Of a stretch of DNA of 64,000 nucleotides, positions 21,610-30,120 are shown one piece after another. The notes beneath the pieces are model-generated. The model saw only the letters and a program-made list of their open reading frames with translations. It was not told the DNA's origin and searched no databases. Each line of letters begins with the position of its first letter. The stretch's first letter is position 1. The translations under genes and the position numbers were made by a program. Source of the DNA: Curtobacterium sp. MCPF17_002 (GTDB taxonomy: Bacteria > Actinomycetota > Actinomycetes > Actinomycetales > Microbacteriaceae); contig NZ_CP126251.1 of the NCBI RefSeq assembly GCF_003234115.2, positions 2,232,001-2,296,000 of the forward strand, given 5' to 3'.

Positions 21610-21727
21610 GCTTCGCTCAGGACGCGCCGCTCGATGTCGGCTTCGCCGACCGTTCCCCGTGGTTCGGCCCGGAACGGCCCTCGCCGGCTTCGCTCAGGAC
21701 GCGCCGCTTGATGTCGGCTTCGCCGAC
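21610..21727. repeat. Two 41-nt direct repeats downstream of tRNA-Arg
   Basis: 21610-21650 and 21687-21727 are identical except at one position and begin GCTTCGCTCAGGACGCGCCG. They start 31 nt after the tRNA and do not copy the tRNA 3' end, so they are not a normal attachment-site pair. They fill most of the gap before the oxidoreductase gene at 21796. No other feature is visible there. Confidence 0.75.
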
Positions 21728-21795
21728 TTTCCCTCCGGGGCCGGTTCCCGTGAGCCGTCGAAACCGCGGTCGCGCTGTGCCGATACGTTCAGGGC

Positions 21796-22911
21796 ATGAC
21801 GATGGTGTTTCCGCGGGTTGAGGTCGAAGCACTGCGAGGCGGGCCCGTGCTCGGGTGGGGCGTGATCGGTCCGGGCGAGATCGCGAACGACTTCACGACG
21901 ACCCTCCACGCGAACTCCGACCAGCGCGTCGTCGCCGTCGGATCCCGCTCCCCTGAGCGTGCCGCCGCCTTCGCCGCCCGCCACGGCATCCCGGGCGTGC
22001 ACGGCTCGTACGAGGCCCTCGTCGCCGACCCGGCCGTCGACGTCGTCTACGTCGCCTCCCCGCACCCGCAGCACCTCGGCCACGCGCTGCTCGCGATCGC
22101 CGCCGGGAAGCACGTGCTCGTCGAGAAGCCGATGACGACCTCGGCCGCCGACACCCGCACCCTCGCGGAAGCCGCACGGGAAGCCGGGGTCCTCGCCATG
22201 GAGGCGATGTGGACCCGCTACCTGCCCGGCACCACCGTCGTCCACCGCCTGCTCGCCGACGGCGTGCTCGGTGACGTCCGGCTCGCGACCGTCGACGTCG
22301 GCTGGCCGCACGACCCCGACCCCGCCGACCGGATGTTCGACGCCGCCGCCGGCGGCGGTGCGCTCCTCGACGCCGGTGTGTACGGGCACTGGTTCGCACG
22401 GTTCGCCACCGGCGCCCCGGTGACCAGCAGCACGACGGGGGCGGTCTCGGACGGTGGGGTGGACCTCCAGTCCGTCACCGTGTCGACGGCGGAGGGCGGC
22501 GCGCAGTCCGTGGTGACCACGTCGATGACGGCGTGGACACCGGGCCTGGCGGTCATCGCGGGCAGCCGGGCCACCGTGCGGTACACCGACCACTTCGTGT
22601 TCCCGGCGTCGTTCGCGGTGCACCACGGGTCGGACGTCGACGCCTGGACGGAACCCACCGGACTGCACGGGCGGGAGGGCCTGGTCTGGCAGGCGGCCGC
22701 GCTCGCCCGGTACGTGGCGGACGGCCGGACGGAGTCGCCCCTGCACTCGCTCGACGACTCGATCGGGGTGGCGGCGGCACTGGACGCGGCGCGGTCGGCG
22801 CTGGGGACCGGCCGCGGTACCGCCGGCGCCGGTGGCGGTGGCGGTGCCGCCGGTGCCGGTGCCGCCGGCCCGTCACTTCCCGTTTCCGGACGCGACACGT
22901 CGACCCCCTAG
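21796..22911 (+). CDS. Gfo/Idh/MocA-family NAD(P)-dependent oxidoreductase
   Basis: A 371-residue oxidoreductase of the glucose-fructose oxidoreductase/inositol dehydrogenase family. The Rossmann motif is WGVIGPGEIANDF, followed by VVYVASPHPQHLGHALLAI and the family signature GKHVLVEKPMT, whose lysine is catalytic. The C-terminal half is the alpha/beta substrate domain with DAGVYGHWFARF. The last about 30 residues are an Ala/Gly-rich tail. The substrate, probably a sugar or polyol, cannot be told. The peptide synthetase gene starts 41 nt downstream. Confidence 0.88.
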   Translation: MTMVFPRVEVEALRGGPVLGWGVIGPGEIANDFTTTLHANSDQRVVAVGSRSPERAAAFAARHGIPGVHGSYEALVADPAVDVVYVASPHPQHLGHALLAIAAGKHVLVEKPMTTSAADTRTLAEAAREAGVLAMEAMWTRYLPGTTVVHRLLADGVLGDVRLATVDVGWPHDPDPADRMFDAAAGGGALLDAGVYGHWFARFATGAPVTSSTTGAVSDGGVDLQSVTVSTAEGGAQSVVTTSMTAWTPGLAVIAGSRATVRYTDHFVFPASFAVHHGSDVDAWTEPTGLHGREGLVWQAAALARYVADGRTESPLHSLDDSIGVAAALDAARSALGTGRGTAGAGGGGGAAGAGAAGPSLPVSGRDTSTP

Positions 22912-22952
22912 GATCACGGGCCGGTCGACCACCCGGCCGGGAAGAGGACTCG

Positions 22953-25900
22953 ATGACCACCGCCACCGGGCACCCCCAGCTGGAACTCGCCCGCGGCGAG
23001 CGCGCACCCTCGCCCCGCACCCTGCTCGACGTCCTCACCGCCACCGCCGCCGCGCACCCGGACGCCCTCGCGCTCGAGGACCCGGCCGGCGCCCTCGACT
23101 ACGCGGCCCTGCTGCGTCTGGTGCACGAGCAGGCCGACGACCTCGCGCGTCGCGGCGTCCGGCGCGGGGACCGGGTCGGCGTGCGGATCCCCTCCGGCGG
23201 GCGTGACCTGTCGGTGGCGATCCTCGCGGTGCTCGCCACGGGGGCCGCCTACGTGCCGGTGGACGCGGACGACCCGGAGGAGCGCGCGACGCTGGTGTTC
23301 GGCGAGGCCGCCGTCGTCGGCGTGGTCGGACCCGGCACCACGCCCGGTTCCGGCGGGGTGCTCCGGACATCGGGTGCACCGGACGCCGAGCCGTCGCCGG
23401 TCGTCGACCCGGCGGCGAGCGCCGCTCCCCCGACCCTGGACGACGACGCGTGGATCATCTTCACCTCGGGGTCGACGGGTGTCCCGAAGGGCGTGGCGGT
23501 GACGCACCGTTCCGCGGCGGCGTTCGTCGACGCGGAGGCGCGGATGTTCCTGCAGCGCGCGCCGATCGGCCCGGGCGACCGGGTGTTGGCCGGGCTGAGC
23601 GTGGCGTTCGACGCATCGTGCGAGGAGATGTGGCTGGCGTGGGGGCACGGTGCGTGTCTCGTGCCGGCGCCGCGGTCGTTGGTGCGAACGGGGGTGGACC
23701 TCGGGCCGTGGCTCATCGCGCACGGGATCACGGTGGTGTCGACGGTGCCGACCCTCGCGGCGCTGTGGCCGGACGACGCGTTGGAGCAGGTGCGACTGGT
23801 GATCTTCGGCGGCGAGGCGTGTCCGCCGGAGTTGGCGGCGCGGATGGCGTCGCGTGACCGGGAGGTGTGGAACACGTACGGGCCGACCGAGGCGACCGTG
23901 GTGGCGTGCGGGGCGCTCCTCGACGGGAGCACGCCGATCCGGATCGGTCTGCCGCTCGACGGCTGGGACCTGGCGGTGGTGGACGCGGCGGGTCAGCGGG
24001 TGGAGCCGGGCGCCGTCGGCGAGTTGGTGATCGGCGGGGTGGGGCTCGGTCGGTACCTGGACCCGGCGAAGGACGCCGAGAAGTACGCGCCGTTCCCGGA
24101 GCTCGGGTGGGCTCGGGCGTACCGGAGCGGCGACCTGGTGCGGTACGACACCGAGGGGCTGGTGTTCCAGGGTCGTGCGGACGACCAGGTGAAGCTCGGG
24201 GGACGGCGGATCGAGCTCGGGGAGATCGACGCGGCCCTGCAGGCGCTCGACGGTGTCGCGGGTGGGGCCGCTGTGGTGCAGCGGACGCCGGCGGGCAACC
24301 AGGTGCTCGTCGGGTACGTGGCCCCGGTGGCGGGTGGATCGGTCGACGTGTCCGCCGCGCGGGCCCGGCTGCGTTCGGAGCTGCCGGCTGCGCTCGTGCC
24401 GCTGCTCGCCGTCGTGGACTCCCTGCCGACCCGGACGTCGGGGAAGGTGGACCGCGCAGCGCTGCCGTGGCCGTTGCCCGGGTCGGGGTCGGGGTCGGGA
24501 TCCGGGTCGGGGTCCGGGTCCGGGTCGGGTTCCCCGGACACGGTCCTGCTGCCGGACACCGTGGCGTGGATCGCGGAGCGGTGGTCGGCGATCCTCGGGG
24601 TGCCGGTGACGGGGGTCGACGACGACTTCTTCGCGCACGGCGGTGGGTCGCTCACGGCGGCGCAGCTGGTGTCGGCCATCCGGGAGCGGTTCCCGCGCAC
24701 GACGGTCGCGGATGTCTACGACCACCCGCGGATCGGGGCGCTGGCCGATGCGCTCGACGACTCCGGGCCGGTGGTCTCGGTCCCCCGTGACGTGCGTCCC
24801 GTGCCGCCGGCGACGGGGCTGGTGCTGACGCTCCTCGGGGTGCCGGTGCAGGTCCTCCGGGGGCTGCGGGTGCTCAGCTGGACCGCGCTCGTGGCGGCGG
24901 TGCTGCACGCGACGACCCTGCCCTTCCTGCCGGTGCTGCCGTGGCCGGTGCTGGTGCTCGCGCTGCTGCTCTTCGTGACGCCGGTCGGGAAGATGGCGGT
25001 GACGGTCGTGCTCGCGCGGCTCCTGCTCGCCGGGGTCCGTCCCGGGGACCACCCCCGTGGTGGTTCGGTGCACGTGCGGGTGTGGCTCGCGGAGCGGATC
25101 GCCGAGGCGGTCGACGGCCCCTCGACTGCGGGCGCCCCGTGGATCAGCTACTACGCGCGGGCCCTCGGCGCGCGGATCGGCGCGGACGTCGACCTGCACA
25201 CGCTGCCGCCGGTGACCGGGATGCTGACGATCGGTGGGCGTGCGTCGATCGAGCCCGAGGTGGACCTGGTCGGGCACTGGCTGGACGGTGACGTCTTCCG
25301 GCTCGGGCACGTCCGGGTGGACGCGGACGCCGTGGTGCACAGCCGGACGACGCTGCTGCCCGGCGCGCACGTCGGCGTGGGCGCCGAGGTCGAGGCCGGT
25401 TCGGCCGTCACCGGCCGGGTCCCCGACGGGGAGCGCTGGGCGGGCTCGCCTGCGGGACGCGTCGGGTCGGCGAGACACGGCCGGGAGGCACGCCCCACCC
25501 CGCGACGTCGGTGGCTGCTGGCCTACGGGGCCGGCTCCCTGGCCGTGGCCGGGTTGCCGGTGATCGGTGTCGCCGCCGGGGTGGCGCTCGTGTGGGCGTT
25601 GGTCGGTCCGTCCCCGTCGCTCGGGGCCGCGGTCCTCGGCGCACTCGTGTGGGTGCCGCTCGGGACGGTGGTGGCCGGGATCGTCTACGCCGGTCTCGTC
25701 GTCGCGGCCGTCCGGTTGCTCGGACTCGGCCTGCACGAGGGCCGGCACCCGGTGCGCTCCCGGATCGGCTGGCAGGTGTGGTCGACCGAGCGGGTGCTCG
25801 ACGCCGCACGCACGCTGCTGTTCCCGCTGTACGCCTCGCTCGTGACGCCGCTGTGGCTGCGCCTGCTCGGTGCGCGGGTGGGACGCAACACCGAGATCTC

Positions 25901-26912
25901 GACGGTCCTGCTCATCCCGGCGCTGACCCAGATCGCGTCGGGGGCGTTCCTCGCCGACGACACCATGGTCGCCACCTACGAGCTCGGCGGTGGCCGGGTG
26001 CGGATCGGCCGGTCGAAGGTCGGGCGGCGGGCGTTCCTCGGCAACAGCGGCATGACGGGCGCCGGACGCTCGGTACCGCGCGAGGCCCTGGTCGCCGTCC
26101 TGTCCGCCGTGCCGAAGAAGGCCAAGCGCGGCTCGTCGTGGCTCGGGTCGCCCCCGGTCCGCCTCCGTCGCGCAACCGCGGCGTTCGACGAGGAGCGCAC
26201 CTTCCGCCCGCCGCGGCGTCTCCGGGTGGCCCGGGGCTGCTGGGAGCTGCTCCGGCTCGTCGCCCCGATGGTCTCCGCCGCGATCGCGCTCGGGGTCGTC
26301 GGGACGCTGCTCGCGCTGTGGACCGCCGTCGGCATCGGCTGGACCGTCCTGCTCGCCGGTCCGGTGCTCATCGTCGCCGGGGCCGTGGCCGCCCTCGTGT
26401 CGACGCTGGCGAAGTGGGTGTTCGTCGGTCGCATCGCCGCACGGGAGCACCCGCTCTGGTCGTCGTTCGTGTGGCGCAACGAGGTGCAGGACACCTTCGT
26501 CGAGACCGTGGCACGACCGTGGTTCGCCGAGCAGGCCACCGGCACCCCGGCACTCGCCGCCTGGCTGCGGAGCCTCGGGGCGACGATCGGCCGCGGCACC
26601 TGGCTCGAGACCTACTGGCTGCCCGAGGCCGACCTCGTGACGATCGGCGCCGGAGCATCCGTGGCCCGCGGGACGGTCGTGCAGACGCACCTGTTCCACG
26701 ACCGGGTGATGCAGCTCGACACCGTCACCCTGGACGCCGGGGCGACACTCGGCCCGCACAGCGTGGTGCTGCCCGCGGCCGGGATCGGCTCCGGGGCGAC
26801 CGTCGGACCGGCCTCGCTCGTGATGCGTGGCGAGCAGGTGCCCGGCGGGACCCGTTGGGCCGGGAACCCCATCGCTCCCTGGACCGGTGGCGGCGGCACC
26901 GTGGCAGACTGA
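22953..26912 (+). CDS. Pls/PosA-type membrane non-ribosomal peptide synthetase (poly-amino acid synthetase)
   Basis: A 1319-residue single-module synthetase with no classical condensation or thioesterase domain. Order: adenylation domain about 30-505 (A3 IIFTSGSTGVPKGVAV, A4 FDASCEEMWLAW, A5 NTYGPTEATV, A7/A8 YRSGDLVRY and GRRIELGEID, A10 TSGKVDRAAL); a GS-repeat linker about 510-528; carrier domain with phosphopantetheine site FFAHGGGSLTAAQ (Ser566); then three tandem acyltransferase-like domains (about 740-833, 970-1045, 1203-1310), each preceded by a membrane-helix pair. This is the architecture of epsilon-poly-lysine synthetase Pls and its relatives. All A and T motifs are intact. ATG at 22953 follows GAAGAGG. 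The monomer used is unknown. Confidence 0.9.
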   Translation: MTTATGHPQLELARGERAPSPRTLLDVLTATAAAHPDALALEDPAGALDYAALLRLVHEQADDLARRGVRRGDRVGVRIPSGGRDLSVAILAVLATGAAYVPVDADDPEERATLVFGEAAVVGVVGPGTTPGSGGVLRTSGAPDAEPSPVVDPAASAAPPTLDDDAWIIFTSGSTGVPKGVAVTHRSAAAFVDAEARMFLQRAPIGPGDRVLAGLSVAFDASCEEMWLAWGHGACLVPAPRSLVRTGVDLGPWLIAHGITVVSTVPTLAALWPDDALEQVRLVIFGGEACPPELAARMASRDREVWNTYGPTEATVVACGALLDGSTPIRIGLPLDGWDLAVVDAAGQRVEPGAVGELVIGGVGLGRYLDPAKDAEKYAPFPELGWARAYRSGDLVRYDTEGLVFQGRADDQVKLGGRRIELGEIDAALQALDGVAGGAAVVQRTPAGNQVLVGYVAPVAGGSVDVSAARARLRSELPAALVPLLAVVDSLPTRTSGKVDRAALPWPLPGSGSGSGSGSGSGSGSGSPDTVLLPDTVAWIAERWSAILGVPVTGVDDDFFAHGGGSLTAAQLVSAIRERFPRTTVADVYDHPRIGALADALDDSGPVVSVPRDVRPVPPATGLVLTLLGVPVQVLRGLRVLSWTALVAAVLHATTLPFLPVLPWPVLVLALLLFVTPVGKMAVTVVLARLLLAGVRPGDHPRGGSVHVRVWLAERIAEAVDGPSTAGAPWISYYARALGARIGADVDLHTLPPVTGMLTIGGRASIEPEVDLVGHWLDGDVFRLGHVRVDADAVVHSRTTLLPGAHVGVGAEVEAGSAVTGRVPDGERWAGSPAGRVGSARHGREARPTPRRRWLLAYGAGSLAVAGLPVIGVAAGVALVWALVGPSPSLGAAVLGALVWVPLGTVVAGIVYAGLVVAAVRLLGLGLHEGRHPVRSRIGWQVWSTERVLDAARTLLFPLYASLVTPLWLRLLGARVGRNTEISTVLLIPALTQIASGAFLADDTMVATYELGGGRVRIGRSKVGRRAFLGNSGMTGAGRSVPREALVAVLSAVPKKAKRGSSWLGSPPVRLRRATAAFDEERTFRPPRRLRVARGCWELLRLVAPMVSAAIALGVVGTLLALWTAVGIGWTVLLAGPVLIVAGAVAALVSTLAKWVFVGRIAAREHPLWSSFVWRNEVQDTFVETVARPWFAEQATGTPALAAWLRSLGATIGRGTWLETYWLPEADLVTIGAGASVARGTVVQTHLFHDRVMQLDTVTLDAGATLGPHSVVLPAAGIGSGATVGPASLVMRGEQVPGGTRWAGNPIAPWTGGGGTVAD
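24480..24533 (+). repeat. In-frame Gly-Ser hexanucleotide repeat in the synthetase linker
   Basis: About nine imperfect copies of GGGTCG/GGGTCC/GGATCC-type hexamers encode a (Gly-Ser)n linker between the adenylation and carrier domains. Copy number can change without a frameshift, so linker length may vary between strains. Confidence 0.85.
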
Positions 26913-26920
26913 CCGGCACC

Positions 26921-28306
26921 GTGACCCCGACGAAGACCGTGCCGCCGAATCCCGTGCCGACCAAGCCCGTGCCGACGAAGCCCGCGCCGACGGGCGCAGA
27001 CGCCGACCCGTACACCCCGCACAGCGGCGACCGGCGGTGGAGCGCCCTGCACTACGACCTCCGCCTCGAGTACCGCGTGGCGACGAACCGCCTCGACGGC
27101 ACCGCCACCGTCACCGGCCGGGCGAGCGAGGACCTCGACCGCATCGTGCTCGACCTGCACGGCCTCACCGTGGACCGCGTCGACGTCGACGGGAAGCGCG
27201 CGAAGAAGACCACGACCGCGACGCACAAGCTGACCGTGACCCCGGCCGCGCCGATCACCGCCGGCACCGAGTTCAGCGTGCACGTGAAGTACCGCGGCAC
27301 GCCGCACCCGCTCCGCAGCCCGTGGGGTCAGATCGGGTGGGAGGAGCTGACCGACGGCGTCATCGTCGCCGCCCAGCCGACCGGGGCGCCGTCGTGGTTC
27401 CCCTGCAACGACCGGCCGGACGACAAGGCGACCTACCGGTTCGAGATCACCGCCGAGGCCGGGTACGACGTCCTGGCGAACGGTGACCTGCTCGGCACGG
27501 AGCGTGCCCGCGGCGGGACGACGTGGACCTTCGCCACGACGGACCCGATGGCGACCTACCTGGCGACGGTGCAGATCGGCCGCTACCGGACCGTGCAGCT
27601 GCGCGGCTCGGACGTCCCCGTCACGCTGCACCACCCCGCCGACCTCGCGGGCGCCGCGAAGACGGACTTCGGCCGGGTGCCGGACATGCTCGCGCTCTAC
27701 GCCGACCGGTTCGGCCCGTACCCGTTCCCGACGTACGGCGTCGTGGTCACCGACGACGACCTGGAGATCCCGCTCGAGGCCCACGGTCTGGCGGTGTTCG
27801 GGCGGAACCACGTCGACGGCGAACACGGCACCGACCGGCTCATCGCGCACGAACTCGCCCACCAGTGGTTCGGCAACTCGGTCACCCTCGCACGGTGGCG
27901 GGACATCTGGCTGCACGAGGGCTTCGCCTGCTACGCCGAGTGGCTGTGGTCGGAGCACCGCGGCGCCGAGTCCGCGGACGCACTCGCCGCCGCGTACCGG
28001 GAGGGACTGCTCGAGCAACCGCAGGACCTGGTGGTCGGCGACCCCGGCGCGGCGGACATGTTCGACGACCGGGTCTACAAGCGCGGTGCCCTCGCCCTGC
28101 ACGCGGTGCGGCGGACGATCGGCGACGACGCGTTCTTCCGGGGGCTCCGGACCATCACGGAGCGGCACCGGCACGGCTCGGTGGCGCCGGAGGACGTGCT
28201 CGACGCGTTCGCGGGCGCCGCCGGCACGTCCGTCGAGGCCGTCCGGGCGCTGACGGGGCCCTGGATCGACGAGACGGGCGTGCCCGCGCTCGTCGATGGC
28301 GACTGA
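26921..28306 (+). CDS. M1-family zinc aminopeptidase
   Basis: A 461-residue metallopeptidase. The zinc site is HELAHQWFGNS with the third ligand in WLHEGFACY (HExxH-x18-E), and the beta-rich N-terminal M1 domain precedes it. No signal peptide is seen; the first 30 residues are a Thr/Pro/Lys-rich tract. It is shorter than full PepN and resembles the compact actinobacterial M1 group. The GTG at 26921 lies 8 nt after the synthetase stop, so the two genes are almost certainly co-transcribed. Known poly-epsilon-lysine-degrading enzymes are zinc aminopeptidases, so a product-hydrolysing or self-protection role is plausible but inferred. Confidence 0.9.
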   Translation: MTPTKTVPPNPVPTKPVPTKPAPTGADADPYTPHSGDRRWSALHYDLRLEYRVATNRLDGTATVTGRASEDLDRIVLDLHGLTVDRVDVDGKRAKKTTTATHKLTVTPAAPITAGTEFSVHVKYRGTPHPLRSPWGQIGWEELTDGVIVAAQPTGAPSWFPCNDRPDDKATYRFEITAEAGYDVLANGDLLGTERARGGTTWTFATTDPMATYLATVQIGRYRTVQLRGSDVPVTLHHPADLAGAAKTDFGRVPDMLALYADRFGPYPFPTYGVVVTDDDLEIPLEAHGLAVFGRNHVDGEHGTDRLIAHELAHQWFGNSVTLARWRDIWLHEGFACYAEWLWSEHRGAESADALAAAYREGLLEQPQDLVVGDPGAADMFDDRVYKRGALALHAVRRTIGDDAFFRGLRTITERHRHGSVAPEDVLDAFAGAAGTSVEAVRALTGPWIDETGVPALVDGD

Positions 28307-28331
28307 GGGTCGTCGCGGCTTCGCGTCGTCG

Positions 28332-28601
28332 TCAGACGGCGGTCTCGGCCAGGTCCGGCTCGCAGCTGACCTCGGCCCACACGGCGTCGAGCGACAACCC
28401 GATGACACCGGCCACGGACGCGATCGTCGAGAAGGCCGGGGTCGCGATGCGGCCGGTCTCGATCTTCCGCAGCGTCTCGGGCGAGATCCCCGCCGCGAGT
28501 GCCGTGTCGAGCATCGACCGGGTACCGCGCGCACGGCGGAGCAGGGCACCGAGGCGACGACCACGGGCGACCTCGTCGGGGCGGAGCGGGAGTCGGACCA
28601 T
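28332..28601 (-). CDS. Small XRE-type helix-turn-helix regulator
   Basis: An 89-residue DNA-binding protein that is little more than one HTH domain: LGALLRRARGTRSMLDTALA, then the recognition-helix region GISPETLRKIETGRIATPAF. It is convergent with the M1 aminopeptidase (25-nt gap) and divergent from the methionine aminopeptidase gene. The 59-nt gap to the latter carries three copies of a TACCGG element. It probably represses itself and its neighbour; this is inferred from layout. Confidence 0.88.
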   Translation of the reverse strand: MVRLPLRPDEVARGRRLGALLRRARGTRSMLDTALAAGISPETLRKIETGRIATPAFSTIASVAGVIGLSLDAVWAEVSCEPDLAETAV

Positions 28602-28612
28602 GCCCCCATACT

Positions 28613-28651
28613 AATACCGGTCGAACAGTACCGGGCTGAAAATACCGGTAT
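28613..28651. promoter_or_regulatory. Putative operator cluster (TACCGGTA-like) between the XRE and map genes
   Basis: The divergent gap contains AATACCGGTC (28613-28622), AGTACCGGG (28627-28635) and the perfect palindrome ATACCGGTAT (28642-28651), roughly 15 nt apart. The last ends 9 nt before the map start codon and abuts a TATGGT that could be its -10 box. The gap is locally A/T-rich. Binding by the adjacent XRE protein is inferred. Confidence 0.6.
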
Positions 28652-28660
28652 GGTCATCCC

Positions 28661-29428
28661 ATGATCGAGATCCTCACCCCGGCCGAGGTCGACCGTGCCC
28701 GCGCCACCGGAGCCCTCGTCGGCACGATCCTGCAGACCCTCCGGGACCGCACGCGCGTCGGCTCGAACCTGCTCGACATCGACCGCTGGGCGAAGGCCAT
28801 GATCGAGGACGCCGGGGCGGACTCCTGCTACGTCGACTACGCGCCGTCCTTCGGCCGCGGGCCGTTCGGGCACCACATCTGCACGGCCGTGAACGACGCC
28901 GTCCTGCACGGACTCCCCCACGACCGGGTACTGGCCGACGGTGACCTCCTGACCCTCGACCTCGCCGTCTCCCTCGACGGCATCGCGGCGGACGCGGCGA
29001 TCAGCTTCGTCGTCGGCACACCGGACCCCGCCGACACCGCGCTCATCGACGCGACCGAACGCGCCCTCGCCGCGGGCATCGCGGCCGCCGGCCCCGGAGC
29101 ACGCATCGGGGACCTCTCGCACGCGATCGGCACGGTCCTCGGCGACGTTGGCTACCCCGTCAACACCGAGTTCGGCGGCCACGGGATCGGGTCGACGATG
29201 CACCAGGACCCGCACGTGTCGAACACCGGACGGCCCGGCCGCGGCTACACGCTCCGCCCCGGACTCCTGCTCGCGCTCGAGCCGTGGGTGATGGCGGACA
29301 CCGACGTGCTGGTGACCGACCCCGACGGGTGGACGCTCCGCAGCGCCACCGGGGCCCGGACGGCGCACACCGAGCACACCATCGCCATCACCGAGGACGG
29401 TGCAGAGGTGCTCACGCTCCCGCGCTGA
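28661..29428 (+). CDS. map: Methionine aminopeptidase, type I
   Basis: Removes the initiator methionine from nascent proteins; 255 residues of pita-bread fold. The metal ligands are visible in LDLAVSLDGIAADAA (two Asp), GHGIGSTMHQDPH (His), LEPWV (Glu) and HTEHTI (Glu). It probably is a second copy, because the housekeeping map of actinobacteria usually sits elsewhere. The ATG at 28661 has almost no leader and follows the TACCGGTA palindrome, which suggests regulated expression. Its 3' end overlaps the PPTase gene by 17 nt, convergently. Confidence 0.92.
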   Translation: MIEILTPAEVDRARATGALVGTILQTLRDRTRVGSNLLDIDRWAKAMIEDAGADSCYVDYAPSFGRGPFGHHICTAVNDAVLHGLPHDRVLADGDLLTLDLAVSLDGIAADAAISFVVGTPDPADTALIDATERALAAGIAAAGPGARIGDLSHAIGTVLGDVGYPVNTEFGGHGIGSTMHQDPHVSNTGRPGRGYTLRPGLLLALEPWVMADTDVLVTDPDGWTLRSATGARTAHTEHTIAITEDGAEVLTLPR

Positions 29429-30038
29429 GCCGGTTCTGCACGACGACGGGGAGACCACCGGCAGCGACGGCGACGACGAGGTCCGGGGCTGCGTCCGGGT
29501 TCGCGACCGGGTGCCTGTCCGGGTGCGCCTCCGGGAACAGCAGTGTCAGCGGGTGCTCGACGCCCTCGAACACGGCGACGCTCCGGTGCACGTCCACGTC
29601 GACCGACGACGGATCGACCCGGAGCCCACGACCGTCGCGCTTGAGCACGGCCTCCTTCGCGGCCCAGCAGGCGGCGAGGGAACGGACGTCACCGGCTGCA
29701 CGCTCCCGTTCGGCCGCGGTGAACGCGTCGAGCGGCGCCGCAGCGACCCGGGAGACCCGTTCGACGTCGACCCCGACGGACTCCGGCGCGACCACCAGGG
29801 CGAGGACGCCGGGCGTGCGGGCGAGGCCCACGCCGACGGCGGAGCCGTCCACCTCGGCCCAGGGACGGCCGTGACCGGTCCCGCCGCAGTGCGCACAGAC
29901 GCGCCCCGCGCGTACGGCCGATCGCGGGGCGGCGTGGGCCGATGCGACGGCCGTGAGGAGCGCCTCCCGGTCGTCATCCCGTGACGGGCCCGTCGGGGCG
30001 AGCGTCAGGACGACGTGCGGGAGGCGCGGGAGACTCAC
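29412..30038 (-). CDS. 4'-phosphopantetheinyl transferase (Sfp-type)
   Basis: Transfers phosphopantetheine from CoA to carrier-protein serines. 208 residues. The two family motifs are present: VGVDVERV (Mg-binding acid) and CWAAKEAVLKRDG (WxxKEA). A Cys-x2-Cys cluster near residue 50 (CAHCGGTGHGRPW) precedes them, as in many actinobacterial members. It starts at the GTG at 30038. It is the only PPTase seen and lies 2.5 kb from the Pls-like synthetase, whose Ser566 needs this modification; the partnership is inferred. Confidence 0.88.
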   Translation of the reverse strand: MSLPRLPHVVLTLAPTGPSRDDDREALLTAVASAHAAPRSAVRAGRVCAHCGGTGHGRPWAEVDGSAVGVGLARTPGVLALVVAPESVGVDVERVSRVAAAPLDAFTAAERERAAGDVRSLAACWAAKEAVLKRDGRGLRVDPSSVDVDVHRSVAVFEGVEHPLTLLFPEAHPDRHPVANPDAAPDLVVAVAAGGLPVVVQNRLSAGA

Positions 30039-30061
30039 GGGGTGAGCCTACGGTCGACCGT

Positions 30062-30120
30062 CAGGCGTGGATGCTGCCCAGGCGTGGATGCTGCTCAGGC
30101 CTGGATGCTGCTCAGGCGTG
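30062..30120. repeat. Three tandem 17-nt repeats at the 3' end of a small gene
   Basis: 30062-30078, 30079-30095 and 30096-30112 are near-identical copies of CAGGCGTGGATGCTGCT, followed by a partial fourth copy to 30120. The partial copy overlaps the stop codon of the small minus-strand gene. The duplications lie just after the coding sequence. Confidence 0.8.

Noticed and set aside
21610..21727. Attachment site of an integrated element next to tRNA-Arg
   Set aside because: The repeats do not copy the tRNA 3' end, and no integrase, relaxase or phage gene is present on either side.
22914..26759. A 1281-codon open frame on the minus strand
   Set aside because: It is antisense to the synthetase and consists of His/Arg/Asp/Pro-rich low-complexity sequence without a fold.
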